Source: Sediminicola luteus (lineage in GTDB: Bacteria > Bacteroidota > Bacteroidia > Flavobacteriales > Flavobacteriaceae). From it: 64,000 nt of DNA. A program made the position numbers and the translations under genes. The stretch is taken from assembly GCF_002514735.1 (NCBI RefSeq), contig NZ_NBWU01000005.1:62001-126000 (forward strand), written 5' to 3'. Positions 56,732 through 64,000 of this stretch are shown here, piece by piece; the stretch's first letter is position 1, and every line of letters begins with the position of its first letter. Under the pieces are notes generated by a model, which saw nothing but the letters and a program-made list of their open reading frames with translations, was not told the origin of the DNA and did not search any database.

Positions 56732-57112
56732 ATGAACATTCCTGCAGAACTTAAGTATACCAAAGATCACGAATGGGTAAAGATCGAGGGCGATGTGGCC
56801 ACCGTGGGTATTACCGACTTTGCACAAGGCGAATTGGGTGATATCGTTTATGTTGAGGTGGAAACCGTAGACGAAACCTTGGATCGCGAAGAGGTGTTCG
56901 GTACCGTTGAGGCCGTAAAAACCGTTTCTGATCTTTTCTTGCCTTTGAGTGGCGAGATCATCGAATTCAATGAAGGTTTGGAAGATGAGCCTGAAAAAGT
57001 GAATTCTGATCCTTATGGTGAGGGTTGGATGATTAAAATTAGATTTTCCGATACTTCGGAACTCGAAGATCTTATGAGCGATGCCGATTATAAGGCGTTG
57101 ATCGGTGGGTAA
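56732..57112 (+). CDS. gcvH: Glycine cleavage system H protein
   Basis: 126 residues, standard length. GcvH carries the lipoyl group between the P, T and L proteins of the glycine cleavage system. The lipoylated lysine is in [19 protein letters not shown] (EAVK), with [31 protein letters not shown] preceding it. Its stop overlaps the start of the VanZ-like gene by eight bases. Confidence 0.97.
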   Translation: MNIPAELKYTKDHEWVKIEGDVATVGITDFAQGELGDIVYVEVETVDETLDREEVFGTVEAVKTVSDLFLPLSGEIIEFNEGLEDEPEKVNSDPYGEGWMIKIRFSDTSELEDLMSDADYKALIGG

Positions 57113-57500
57113 CAAAACTGTATATACCTTATTGTTTATAGGCTGGATGCTGTTTATAACGGTGTCCAGCCTAATTCGTTTAGACGGTTTGGATACCGAG
57201 GGGATACGTATACCCCATGCCGATAAATTGGTACATGCCGCATTTTATGGGGGTATGGTGGTTTTTGGGGTGTGTATGAGCTTCCAATATAAACCAAGTC
57301 CCAGCATAAAATCGAAGCTATGGTTTTGGGTAATCGCCGCTATGGGTTATGGCATGATTATTGAAGTGTTACAAAATCAGGTATTTATGCGCGATGGCGA
57401 TGTATTCGATGCCTTGGCCAATACTGTTGGCGCCCTTTTGGGGGCGTTGAGCCTTAGCTTTCTTTTTAACAGATTACCCGGGTTAAAATGGAAAGATTAG
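57105..57500 (+). CDS. VanZ-like membrane protein
   Basis: 131 residues with about four membrane helices and the VanZ signature ([49 protein letters not shown]). The family is named for a teicoplanin-resistance gene but its general function is unknown. It starts at GTG 57105 inside gcvH (eight-base overlap), so it is co-translated with gcvH; TonB follows 54 bp later. Confidence 0.85.
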   Translation: MGNKTVYTLLFIGWMLFITVSSLIRLDGLDTEGIRIPHADKLVHAAFYGGMVVFGVCMSFQYKPSPSIKSKLWFWVIAAMGYGMIIEVLQNQVFMRDGDVFDALANTVGALLGALSLSFLFNRLPGLKWKD

Positions 57501-57553
57501 TTGTTTTTGTTAAAAATATTTAATTAAATTAGCCCACATTAAAACTAGACCCT

Positions 57554-58258
57554 ATGGAACTCAAGAAAAATCCCAAAGCGGACTTATCGAAAAGAAGCGG
57601 CCTCTTTTTCGTTATCGGTCTGGCCGTAGTGATGTTAGTCGTATGGCAAGCTTTGGAATACAAAAAATATGATAAAGTAAAGCAGTACGATACCTCCATG
57701 GACGTCGATGATCTTTTGGATGAGGAAGTACCGATGACGGAACAGATTAAGACCCCTCCGCCTCCACCACCTCCGGCAGCTCCGGAAGTTATTGAGATTG
57801 TTGAAGATGAAGAGGAAGTAGAAGAAACCGTAATCGAGTCTACTGAAACTTCGCAGGAAGAGGAAGTTATCGAGGTAGAGGATGTAGCCGTAGAAGAGGA
57901 GTTCGAAGATGTTGAGGTACCTTTCTCGGTTATTGAAGACGTACCTGTTTTTCCTGGATGTGAAAAAGAAAGCGATAAAAAGAAGTGTTTCAATAGTATG
58001 ATGCAAAAACATATCCGTAAGCACTTCCGCTATCCTGAGATTGCCCAAGAGATGGGTATTCAAGGAAGGGTAAGCGTTATGTTTACCATTCAAAAAGATG
58101 GTAGTATCGGTAACGTAAGAATGCGTGGTCCGGACAAGAACCTAGAAAAGGAAGCGGCCCGTATCATCTCTAAATTGCCAAAGATGACCCCAGGTAAGCA
58201 AAGGGGTAGGGCAGTAAAGGTACCATTCGCTATTCCGATTACCTTTAAATTGCAGTAA
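57554..58258 (+). CDS. TonB-family energy transducer (acidic linker)
   Basis: 234 residues: cytoplasmic N-tail, one membrane helix (about 18-35), a proline run (PPPPPPPAAP) and strongly acidic Glu/Val linker (about 75-128), and a C-terminal TonB domain (FRYPEIAQEMGIQGRVSVMFTIQKDGSI; RAVKVPFAIPITFKLQ). A Cys pair (FPGCEKESDKKKC) precedes the domain. TonB transmits proton-motive force to outer-membrane receptors. Followed by a terminator and by a paralogue. Confidence 0.93.
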   Translation: MELKKNPKADLSKRSGLFFVIGLAVVMLVVWQALEYKKYDKVKQYDTSMDVDDLLDEEVPMTEQIKTPPPPPPPAAPEVIEIVEDEEEVEETVIESTETSQEEEVIEVEDVAVEEEFEDVEVPFSVIEDVPVFPGCEKESDKKKCFNSMMQKHIRKHFRYPEIAQEMGIQGRVSVMFTIQKDGSIGNVRMRGPDKNLEKEAARIISKLPKMTPGKQRGRAVKVPFAIPITFKLQ

Positions 58259-58278
58259 TTACAACTACTACATAGTTA

Positions 58279-58308
58279 AAAACCCGTGCCTTGGCACGGG
58301 TTTTTTTT
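58279..58308 (+). terminator. Terminator of the first tonB gene
   Basis: AAAACCCGTGCC-tt-GGCACGGGTTTTTTTT, a 12-bp near-perfect palindrome with T tail, 20 bases after the stop. Confidence 0.9.
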
Positions 58309-58362
58309 GTTTTGGTACGCTTCTTGTGTTTTAACAAAATACTAACACTCAAATTCAGTATT

Positions 58363-59187
58363 ATGGAAAACGCAGATTTTAAGCATCCAAGCCATTGCAG
58401 TGGCGGGGAGCACGAAGCGCGCCAGAAACCCAAAAATCCCGATAAGCATCGGGGCAAGTGGGGATTCTTGCCAAATTTAGAAAAAAACGGCTTCTTCCGT
58501 TTTCAATTGGCCCTGATTTTTGCCTTGGTCATGGTCTATTCGGCCTTTCAGTTTACCGTGGCGGTAATGCCACCACCCGATGTCGCCGACCCCGGTAGCA
58601 TTGAAGAAGATGTAACCTATGAGGTGTATCCGGAACGAAAGATCATTATTGAGCCGGATAAAGTACCGGAAAAGGTGCCGAAGGTGAAGCAGGTGAAAAA
58701 CCCAACAAAAATCAAAATCGTGGATGACCGTGAAAAAGTCTTGGCGGCAAATGTGATTGACGATGTAGAGCCAAGTCCTGATTTAAAAGTCAGTGATATT
58801 GACTATACCGATGAGGGACCACCCGTAGAAGTGCCTACCATGATAATCAATTTGGTGGAAGAGGCACCTATTTTTCCGGGCTGTGAAAATGTAGCTAAAG
58901 ACGAGCGGGTCGCTTGTTTTCAAAAGCAGCTGCAAAAACACATCAAACGAAAATTCCGCTATCCGGAATTGGCCCAGTCCTTAAAACAACAAGGGCGGGT
59001 AAATGTAGTATTCAAAATCGGTGTAGATGGCACCATAGAGGATCTTCGGTTAAAGGGGCCGCATCAGATCCTAGAAAAAGAGGCCGCCCGTATCATGGGT
59101 TCGGTGCCCCAAGTGGTGCCGGCCAAGCATGGAGGCAAGCCCGTAAAAGTAAATTACAGTATTCCGATTACGTTTAAGTTGTATTGA
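58363..59187 (+). CDS. TonB-family energy transducer (basic linker)
   Basis: 274 residues from ATG 58363 (upstream frame to 58291 lies inside the preceding terminator). Cytoplasmic basic N-tail, one membrane helix (about 49-66), then a Lys/Pro/Val stretch (KVPEKVPKVKQVKNPTKIKI) and C-terminal TonB domain (FRYPELAQSLKQQGRVNVVFKIGVDGTI). The same Cys pair as its neighbour is present (FPGCENVAKDERVAC). A paralogue of the gene at 57554, with opposite linker charge. Confidence 0.92.
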   Translation: MENADFKHPSHCSGGEHEARQKPKNPDKHRGKWGFLPNLEKNGFFRFQLALIFALVMVYSAFQFTVAVMPPPDVADPGSIEEDVTYEVYPERKIIIEPDKVPEKVPKVKQVKNPTKIKIVDDREKVLAANVIDDVEPSPDLKVSDIDYTDEGPPVEVPTMIINLVEEAPIFPGCENVAKDERVACFQKQLQKHIKRKFRYPELAQSLKQQGRVNVVFKIGVDGTIEDLRLKGPHQILEKEAARIMGSVPQVVPAKHGGKPVKVNYSIPITFKLY

Positions 59188-59261
59188 TCTTGTATACATA
59201 AGTTTAGTTACATGATCTTGCTTAAACCGAGACATCGGGTACTCTAGTATTTCCAAAAAAG

Positions 59262-59300
59262 AGACCCAGACGATAGATTTTTTACGCTATGTCTGGGTCT
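59262..59300. terminator. Bidirectional terminator between tonB and the FadL-type gene
   Basis: AGACCCAGAC / GTCTGGGTCT, a perfect 10-bp stem with A-rich and T-rich flanks, between convergent genes. Confidence 0.85.
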
Positions 59301-59323
59301 TATTGCATTTAAAATCGGGGAAT

Positions 59324-60652
59324 TTATGGCGTATTGGTGTTTCGCTTAAAGGTGTAGCTTACCCCAAACTGAATCATGCTGGTGGTCATATCGTATGAGA
59401 CCGAACTTCCTGGAAAGGCACCGTGTGGTGGAAATAGGGGTTGTAAGGCCGGATTGAGCAATGGGCCTTCGGTGGCCCCGTCGCTGGTGCCGTAATGAAA
59501 GACCGCATCCAAAGAAAGAGTGTCGTTGGGTTGATAACTAAAACCTACTTGAAAAGCATGTTTGATTATAGCCGTAGCCGGAATATTGAAAAAGGTCACT
59601 TCTTCCGGAATGGGGTTTCCACTATAGGTATAGCCAACCCGTAGGGGGAGTTTGTCAATTCCTTTAAATTGAAGTCCGGCAGAAACAATAGATATGTTCT
59701 CCCAGCCAAATCCGGCTACCGAAGCCGTGGGTGTCCACCCGGTTTTTGAAAATCCGTCTGTGTTTTCGTAATCTACAAAACGATAATCCAAGGCCAGGTC
59801 GAATAGACCTTTGGAATACCCAATTCCTAATGAGGCAATGGCGGGGTAGTCCATATTGAATTTGTTTTCGGCAGAGGTTCCATCTAGATAGGTGTTGTCG
59901 AACTCAAAATCGCCAAATGCTTGTGTGGTTTTATAGGATAGGCCGAATTTAAAGCCGGTCTGGGTGTCGTAAAACACACCGAACTGTGCACCAAAACCTA
60001 AGGCGGTGGCGGTATCTGTACTGGGATAACCCGCAGTTGGCGACGGGTTGGCCGTAGGATTGGGCATAAGCTCTAAACTGGCCCAATTTATATTCGGACT
60101 TACACCTATCGAGAGTTTATCGCTTAGCTGATAGGCCCAGGCCCCACTGATTTGCAACAACATATAATCGGATTCGATATGACCGAACCCACCCATATTT
60201 TGTGGAAAATTAATGGGGTTGGTGGTGCTTTCGGGAAAAGTTACCCCAAATCCGCTGATACCAAAGGCCGAGACGCCGAAGGTATGTTTGCTTTCCTTGT
60301 TACCCCAAACAAAGGCCAGGGCCGGCATAGGCGAAACGCCCCGGTCGTCTTCCGTAACCCCGGAAACAAAGTTTCCGGTTGGGGCACCGGTACCGTCTAA
60401 AACAGGTACGGTAGAACTAAGTTCGGGCGATGAGAAAAATAGACCGATATCGAGCTTGGCAATTCGGTCGTCAAAGACCGAAATGGCGGCCGGGTTCCAT
60501 TGTAAGGCTCCCGAGATATCGAGCGGTTGGGCGGTGGCGGCACCTCCCATAGACATGTTTACCGCACCCACCCCTTGCATAATGTGTCCGGCTTGTGCAA
60601 AGACCGCAAGGGTGAACAACCCCAATACGGCCGTACTTATAAAATGCTTCAT
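59324..60652 (-). CDS. OmpP1/FadL-family outer-membrane porin
   Basis: 442 residues. A signal peptide (1-19, LGLFTLAVFAQ) leads into the family start (AGHIMQGVGAVNMSMGGAATAQPLD, WNPAAISVFD) and a beta-barrel rich in alternating strands ending SYTFKRNTNTP. FadL-type proteins let hydrophobic compounds such as fatty acids across the outer membrane; substrate here unknown. A promoter box and a possible regulator dyad lie upstream (60752-60795). Confidence 0.9.
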   Translation of the reverse strand: MKHFISTAVLGLFTLAVFAQAGHIMQGVGAVNMSMGGAATAQPLDISGALQWNPAAISVFDDRIAKLDIGLFFSSPELSSTVPVLDGTGAPTGNFVSGVTEDDRGVSPMPALAFVWGNKESKHTFGVSAFGISGFGVTFPESTTNPINFPQNMGGFGHIESDYMLLQISGAWAYQLSDKLSIGVSPNINWASLELMPNPTANPSPTAGYPSTDTATALGFGAQFGVFYDTQTGFKFGLSYKTTQAFGDFEFDNTYLDGTSAENKFNMDYPAIASLGIGYSKGLFDLALDYRFVDYENTDGFSKTGWTPTASVAGFGWENISIVSAGLQFKGIDKLPLRVGYTYSGNPIPEEVTFFNIPATAIIKHAFQVGFSYQPNDTLSLDAVFHYGTSDGATEGPLLNPALQPLFPPHGAFPGSSVSYDMTTSMIQFGVSYTFKRNTNTP

Positions 60653-60751
60653 TTACTTGTATTTAAGTTGGTACTCCGTAAGCCCAATAAACGAACCACG
60701 GCAAAAGTTGCAGTGCTGCGTAATTGGCGATAAAAAGGGTGGTTCCTTCTT

Positions 60752-60759
60752 CAAAGGTA
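60752..60759 (-). promoter_or_regulatory. Promoter -7 box of the FadL-type gene
   Basis: TACCTTTG on the minus strand (complement of 60752-60759) fits TAnnTTTG, about 100 bases before the start codon. The -33 TTG is missing, which would suit activator-dependent transcription. Confidence 0.45.
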
Positions 60760-60781
60760 GCCCGAGAAGGGATTTTGGAAT

Positions 60782-60795
60782 ATGACCAAAGTCAT
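60782..60795. promoter_or_regulatory. ATGAC-N4-GTCAT dyad, possible CRP/FNR-type site
   Basis: Perfect 5-bp arms around CAAA. The centre (60788.5) lies about 41 bases upstream of the transcription start predicted from the TACCTTTG box, the usual position for a class II activator of the CRP/FNR family. The regulator is not identified. Confidence 0.35.
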
Positions 60796-60858
60796 TGAAA
60801 GAGCGCTGTCAAGTAGAGCAAAGGGTGGGCTAAATCGTTTATGGATTGAGTAGGTGAT

Positions 60859-61314
60859 TCACCTTTTAATTCTGTGCTCATAAAGCTTTACCCAATCGCT
60901 TGCCGTCATTTTTTGGCAGAGTTGTGCAATCAGTTCATAGGGGATGTTGTTCCATTTTTTAAAACGGATACAGCTTTTGCCCATATCGAGTTTAGTAGTG
61001 CTGTGTTTTGGGTATTCGGCCACAAACCAATCGTGAAGCTCCGGGTCGGTGTACAGGCCGGAATGGTAGAGGGCCACAAAATTCTTTTGGGCCGCGATAT
61101 TGATAAAGGGCAGGGGTAGCTTAGGGTCGCAATGGTATCCGGCCGGGTAGGTGGTATGGGGTACCACATAACCGATCATCTTATAACTGATGCATTCTTC
61201 AAATCCTTTGGGTAGGTTCTGCAAAACGGTATTCCGGAGTCGGGTTACCGCTTCCCGCTTGTCCTTTGGTACTTTTTCAAGGTATTCCGCTACGGTTTTT
61301 GCATCTATGGTCAT
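60859..61314 (-). CDS. DUF1801 family protein
   Basis: 151 residues. YdhG-like/DUF1801 fold seen in TIAKTVAEYLEKVPKDKREAVTRLRNTVLQNLPKGFEECISYKMIGY and FVALYHSGLYTD; the C-terminal IRFKKWNNIPYELIAQL is also family-like. The family's function is uncertain. Ninety bases separate it from the metallo-hydrolase upstream on the same strand, so they may form a unit. Confidence 0.85.
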   Translation of the reverse strand: MTIDAKTVAEYLEKVPKDKREAVTRLRNTVLQNLPKGFEECISYKMIGYVVPHTTYPAGYHCDPKLPLPFINIAAQKNFVALYHSGLYTDPELHDWFVAEYPKHSTTKLDMGKSCIRFKKWNNIPYELIAQLCQKMTASDWVKLYEHRIKR

Positions 61315-61403
61315 TTCGCTCGTTTCTTCAATGTCTTTTTAAAGATACCAAAAGTGTTGTAATTGGATTATGGCACAAGTCTTTTGTCTTTAATCTGAGG
61401 GGT

Positions 61404-62273
61404 CTATTCTCTTTTTTCTAGCTTCAGGCTGTTATAAAAAGTGGCCCGTATTTTCTCACCGGTAATCCAGCCTTGTCCAAAACGAGCGTTGTATTTTTCG
61501 TCTATTTTGGTGTCGGCCTGAACCTGTTCCAGAGTTTTGCTTTGGTCGATACTTGTTTGTACTCGTGTTCTAAGGTCTTTGAGCATGGCCGTATATTGTT
61601 GTAAATCGGCTTTGCTGGAAAGTTGGCCATGGCCCGGAATAATCTTGGTATCGTCATTGATCAGCATCAATGCTTTTTCATGGGCCGCTATATAGCCGTT
61701 TACACTACCACCACTTTTTAGGTCAATATAGGGGTAGCCCTGCGAAAAATAAGTGTCGCCCATATGTAACACATTATCATTGACGAAATAAATCATGGCG
61801 TCGCCATCGGTATGGGCCTTGTGTACATGAAATATCATTATGGTTTCGTCGCCTTCATATAAGGTAATGTCGTCTGAAAAGGTCAGTTCGGGGAATTTTT
61901 CAGCTTCCTTGCCCTGGGATTTTAAACTCTTTCGCACATTGGCATGGGCCACCAAGGTGGTTTCGGTGATGTTGAAGTTGGCATTGCCTCCGGTATGGTC
62001 GCCATGCATATGGGTGTTGACCAAAAATCGGATAGGTGTATCGGTAATTTTGCTTATGGCCGCTTTGATTTTGCTGCTCAGTGGGGCGAATTGGTCATCT
62101 ATCATTAAGGTGTATTCGGCACCTTTGTAAATACCGATGTTACCACCACGGCCCGTTAGCATATACACATGATCACTAACCTGTATTGTCTCAATTTGGG
62201 TGTCTTTCATATCCTGGGCAAAGGAAATCAGTGCCAATAAGAGGGCTAAAAAGGAAAATAAGGGCTTTTTCAT
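61404..62273 (-). CDS. Metallo-beta-lactamase-fold hydrolase, exported
   Basis: 289 residues. A signal peptide (1-19, LALISFAQ) leads an MBL fold with zinc ligands THMHGDHTGG (H88, H90, D92, H93), KAHTDGDAMIYF and IIPGHGQL. Secreted MBL enzymes of this type hydrolyse varied esters, lactones or lactams; no beta-lactamase activity can be claimed. Divergent from ctaB. Confidence 0.9.
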   Translation of the reverse strand: MKKPLFSFLALLLALISFAQDMKDTQIETIQVSDHVYMLTGRGGNIGIYKGAEYTLMIDDQFAPLSSKIKAAISKITDTPIRFLVNTHMHGDHTGGNANFNITETTLVAHANVRKSLKSQGKEAEKFPELTFSDDITLYEGDETIMIFHVHKAHTDGDAMIYFVNDNVLHMGDTYFSQGYPYIDLKSGGSVNGYIAAHEKALMLINDDTKIIPGHGQLSSKADLQQYTAMLKDLRTRVQTSIDQSKTLEQVQADTKIDEKYNARFGQGWITGEKIRATFYNSLKLEKRE

Positions 62274-62346
62274 GGCGAATACTTGAGATGTGTTGTGTAG
62301 TGAGACGTATTTTGATTACTAAAATAACACAAACAAGGCCAGCCTT

Positions 62347-62377
62347 TTGCAAAACTATGTTTGGCCACCTATCTTTG
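62347..62377 (+). promoter_or_regulatory. Promoter of ctaB-coxC
   Basis: TTG (62347-62349), 20-base spacer, TATCTTTG (62370-62377). A second box TATGTTTG lies at 62356-62363. The ctaB ATG follows 28 bases after the main box. Confidence 0.65.
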
Positions 62378-62404
62378 CGGCCTTTAAGGGAAACAGTATT
62401 TTTT

Positions 62405-63298
62405 ATGGCCGTAGGCACCGTAACGAGCACTTCATGGGCTTCCGTTCTGGCGGATTTTAAAGAACTCACCAAAGTCAAATTGGCGGTTAGTGTGGTTTTT
62501 TCTGCTGTGGCGGGTTATTTTTTGGGTGCCGATGTTATCGAAATCCGATCATTGCTTTTGTTGGCCATTGGGGGTTACGGACTCGTTGGGGCTTCGAATG
62601 CGTTCAATCAGGTTATTGAGCGGGATTTGGATAAATTGATGAAGCGCACCCAAAACAGACCGGTACCGGCAGGGCGGGTCTCGGTTAAGAATGCCATGGC
62701 GGTAGCCATTGCCTTGACCATTATGGGGATCGTTTCCCTCTATTACCTGAACCCGAAAACGGCCATGTTCGGGGCTATTTCCTTGTTTTTGTATACCTCG
62801 GTCTATACCCCTTTAAAAACCATAACCCCTTTGTGTGTATTCGTTGGGGCATTTCCTGGGGCCATTCCTTTTATGTTGGGCTGGGTAGGGGCCACTAACG
62901 AGTTCGGTATAGAGCCGGGCACCTTGTTTATGATCCAGTTCTTTTGGCAATTCCCCCATTTTTGGGCCTTGGGCTGGATGCTAGACGAAGATTACCGCCG
63001 GGGTGGTTTTAAAATGTTGCCCACTGGGAAAAAAGATGGTAAGACCGCATTTCAGATAATAATGTATACCATTTGGATGCTGGTTATTTCCATTATTCCG
63101 GCTTTTGGTATTACTGGCAAACTTCAATTGTCGGTGGTAGGGGCCATTATTATCGGTCTTATGGGGCTGGTAATGCTATATTTTGCCTTTAAGTTGTATG
63201 AAAAACGGGATAATGCCACCGCCCGAAAATTAATGTTGGCCAGTGTGAGTTACATCAGTCTTATGCAGATCGTGTATGTCATCGATAAATTTATTTGA
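62405..63298 (+). CDS. ctaB: Protoheme IX farnesyltransferase (haem O synthase)
   Basis: 297 residues, about eight membrane helices, UbiA superfamily. It adds a farnesyl chain to haem b to make haem O, the precursor of oxidase haem a. Signature motifs: NAFNQVIERDLDKLMKRTQNRPVPAGR (first Asp-rich) and LDEDYRRGGFKMLP (second). The frame extends upstream to 62186, but the ATG at 62405 follows the promoter and starts the family sequence. Followed 11 bp later by subunit III. Confidence 0.96.
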   Translation: MAVGTVTSTSWASVLADFKELTKVKLAVSVVFSAVAGYFLGADVIEIRSLLLLAIGGYGLVGASNAFNQVIERDLDKLMKRTQNRPVPAGRVSVKNAMAVAIALTIMGIVSLYYLNPKTAMFGAISLFLYTSVYTPLKTITPLCVFVGAFPGAIPFMLGWVGATNEFGIEPGTLFMIQFFWQFPHFWALGWMLDEDYRRGGFKMLPTGKKDGKTAFQIIMYTIWMLVISIIPAFGITGKLQLSVVGAIIIGLMGLVMLYFAFKLYEKRDNATARKLMLASVSYISLMQIVYVIDKFI

Positions 63299-63309
63299 TT
63301 CCGAATAAT

Positions 63310-63894
63310 ATGGATCTTACCCAAGCGAGTTATAAAGAAAAGAATGCCCGAGCGAAAAAAATGATGCTTTGGTTTGCCATCATAAGCCTTTCCATGGGTT
63401 TTGCGGGTTGGACATCGGCCTATATCGTAAGTAGTAGCCGTGAAGATTGGTTGAAGGATTTTGAGCTGCCTTCCGCCTTTTTTATAAGTACGGTACTGAT
63501 CATTATCAGTAGTCTTACCTATGTGTGGGCCAAAAATGCCCTAAAAAAAGGAATGTCGCAACAAGTAAGCCTGGCCTTGGCCATTACCTTATTATTAGGG
63601 TTGGCGTTTATAATTATGCAGTTTCAAGGTTTCGGACAATTGATCGGCCAAGGGTTTTATTTTACGGGCGAGACCAGTAATATTACCATGTCGTATATCT
63701 ATTTGATAGCTGCCGTACATATATTGCACGTGGTGGCCGGACTCATCAGTCTTTTGGTGGTTTTGGTGCAGCAACTACGTGGCAAATACAGTCCCGACAA
63801 TATGTTGGGCTTTGAATTAGGGGCCACTTTTTGGCACTTTTTAGGGGTGTTGTGGTTGTACCTGATTCTGTTTTTCCATTTCTATAGGCCCTAG
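63310..63894 (+). CDS. coxC: Cytochrome c oxidase subunit III
   Basis: 194 residues with five membrane helices, the short form of haem-copper oxidase subunit III (MMLWFAIISLSMGFAGWTSAYI; FYFTGETSNITMSYIYLIAAVHILHVVAGL; WHFLGVLWLYLILFFHFY). It stabilises the oxidase core. Start at ATG 63310, beyond an upstream TTG. Pairs with ctaB; subunits I and II are 21 kb away. The operon may continue past the window. Confidence 0.93.
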   Translation: MDLTQASYKEKNARAKKMMLWFAIISLSMGFAGWTSAYIVSSSREDWLKDFELPSAFFISTVLIIISSLTYVWAKNALKKGMSQQVSLALAITLLLGLAFIIMQFQGFGQLIGQGFYFTGETSNITMSYIYLIAAVHILHVVAGLISLLVVLVQQLRGKYSPDNMLGFELGATFWHFLGVLWLYLILFFHFYRP

Positions 63895-63956
63895 CGGACA
63901 CTAAAGTAAATCGGAAAACGTTTTTGTTGTCGTTTAAATAGGCTCCTTAATTAAAA

Positions 63957-63970
63957 ATGATATAAATCAT
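63957..63970. promoter_or_regulatory. ATGAT-N4-ATCAT dyad, possible FNR-type site
   Basis: Perfect 5-bp arms around ATAA, close to the TTGAT-N4-ATCAA form of the FNR class. It lies after coxC and before whatever gene starts beyond position 64000. Confidence 0.3.
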
Positions 63971-64000
63971 CTAAGGGGTTTTCTAACGTTGGAAAAAGTG

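Noticed and set aside
57105-57500. Glycopeptide resistance gene (VanZ)
   Set aside because: VanZ-like proteins are widespread and this one is coupled to gcvH; no other van genes are present.
61404-62273. Beta-lactam resistance gene
   Set aside because: The MBL zinc motif alone does not show lactamase activity; the context is housekeeping and the family is broad.

Overview
The window is chromosomal DNA from a member of the Bacteroidota, most likely the family Flavobacteriaceae (genus not determinable from sequence alone). Supporting signs are a complete SprA gene (type IX secretion/gliding), an alternative complex III plus caa3/aa3-type oxidase cluster, a ribosomal protein S2 with a helix-hairpin-helix tail, DUF5916, GT117/DUF2723, GIN-domain and OmpP1/FadL genes, few Shine-Dalgarno sequences, and recurrent promoters of the Bacteroidota form TTG-N(18-21)-TAnnTTTG. 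There is no rRNA, CRISPR array, prophage or intact insertion sequence. Nearly all of it is ordinary core genome.

Layout. 1-4.7 kb (minus strand): translation block rplM-rpsI, rpsB-tsf, pyrH-frr, divided by intrinsic terminators. 4.9-13.1 kb (plus): a DUF5916 surface protein coupled to an NTF2-like lipoprotein, then a small accessory carbohydrate locus: LacI-type regulator, a LacI-type operator, sodium/solute symporter, myo-inositol oxygenase, and a secreted protein with a short collagen-like segment. 13.3-20.1 kb: polA, a glycosylasparaginase-like lipoprotein, cutC, a membrane metallophosphoesterase and a cysteine-free thioredoxin-fold protein. 20.4-24 kb: a 163-bp MITE-like element and a large GT117/DUF2723 membrane glycosyltransferase. 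24.1-29.1 kb: tRNA-Gln(TTG) and the rimP-nusA-infB operon, whose leader carries a terminator-like hairpin. 29.1-41.4 kb: SPOR protein (with a decayed reading frame behind it) and the respiratory cluster actABCDEF-coxB-coxA. 41.4-47 kb: GIN-domain protein, ruvB, queG (apparently lacking a normal start codon) and maeB. 47.4-55.1 kb: ruvA and sprA. 55.4-59.2 kb: GNAT acetyltransferase, gcvH, VanZ-like protein and two tandem TonB paralogues. 59.3-63.9 kb: FadL-type porin, DUF1801 protein, metallo-beta-lactamase-fold hydrolase, then ctaB (haem O synthase) and oxidase subunit III.

How it works together. Quinol oxidised by ActABCDEF passes electrons through c-type haems to the CoxAB(+III) oxidase, whose haem is supplied by the CtaB pathway encoded 21 kb away. 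The LacI-symporter-MIOX module would import an inositol-like substrate and oxidise it to D-glucuronate. SprA, TonB and FadL-type proteins serve the outer membrane.

The most unusual items are: the self-contained LacI/symporter/MIOX module with a visible operator; queG with an in-frame ATC where ATG is expected; the putative attenuator ahead of rimP-nusA-infB; a 10-bp-periodic (CTCTGTGNNN)4 repeat found once singly and once as a large hairpin; and an in-frame, stop-interrupted coding remnant behind the SPOR gene. I see no convincing wholly new multi-gene system.
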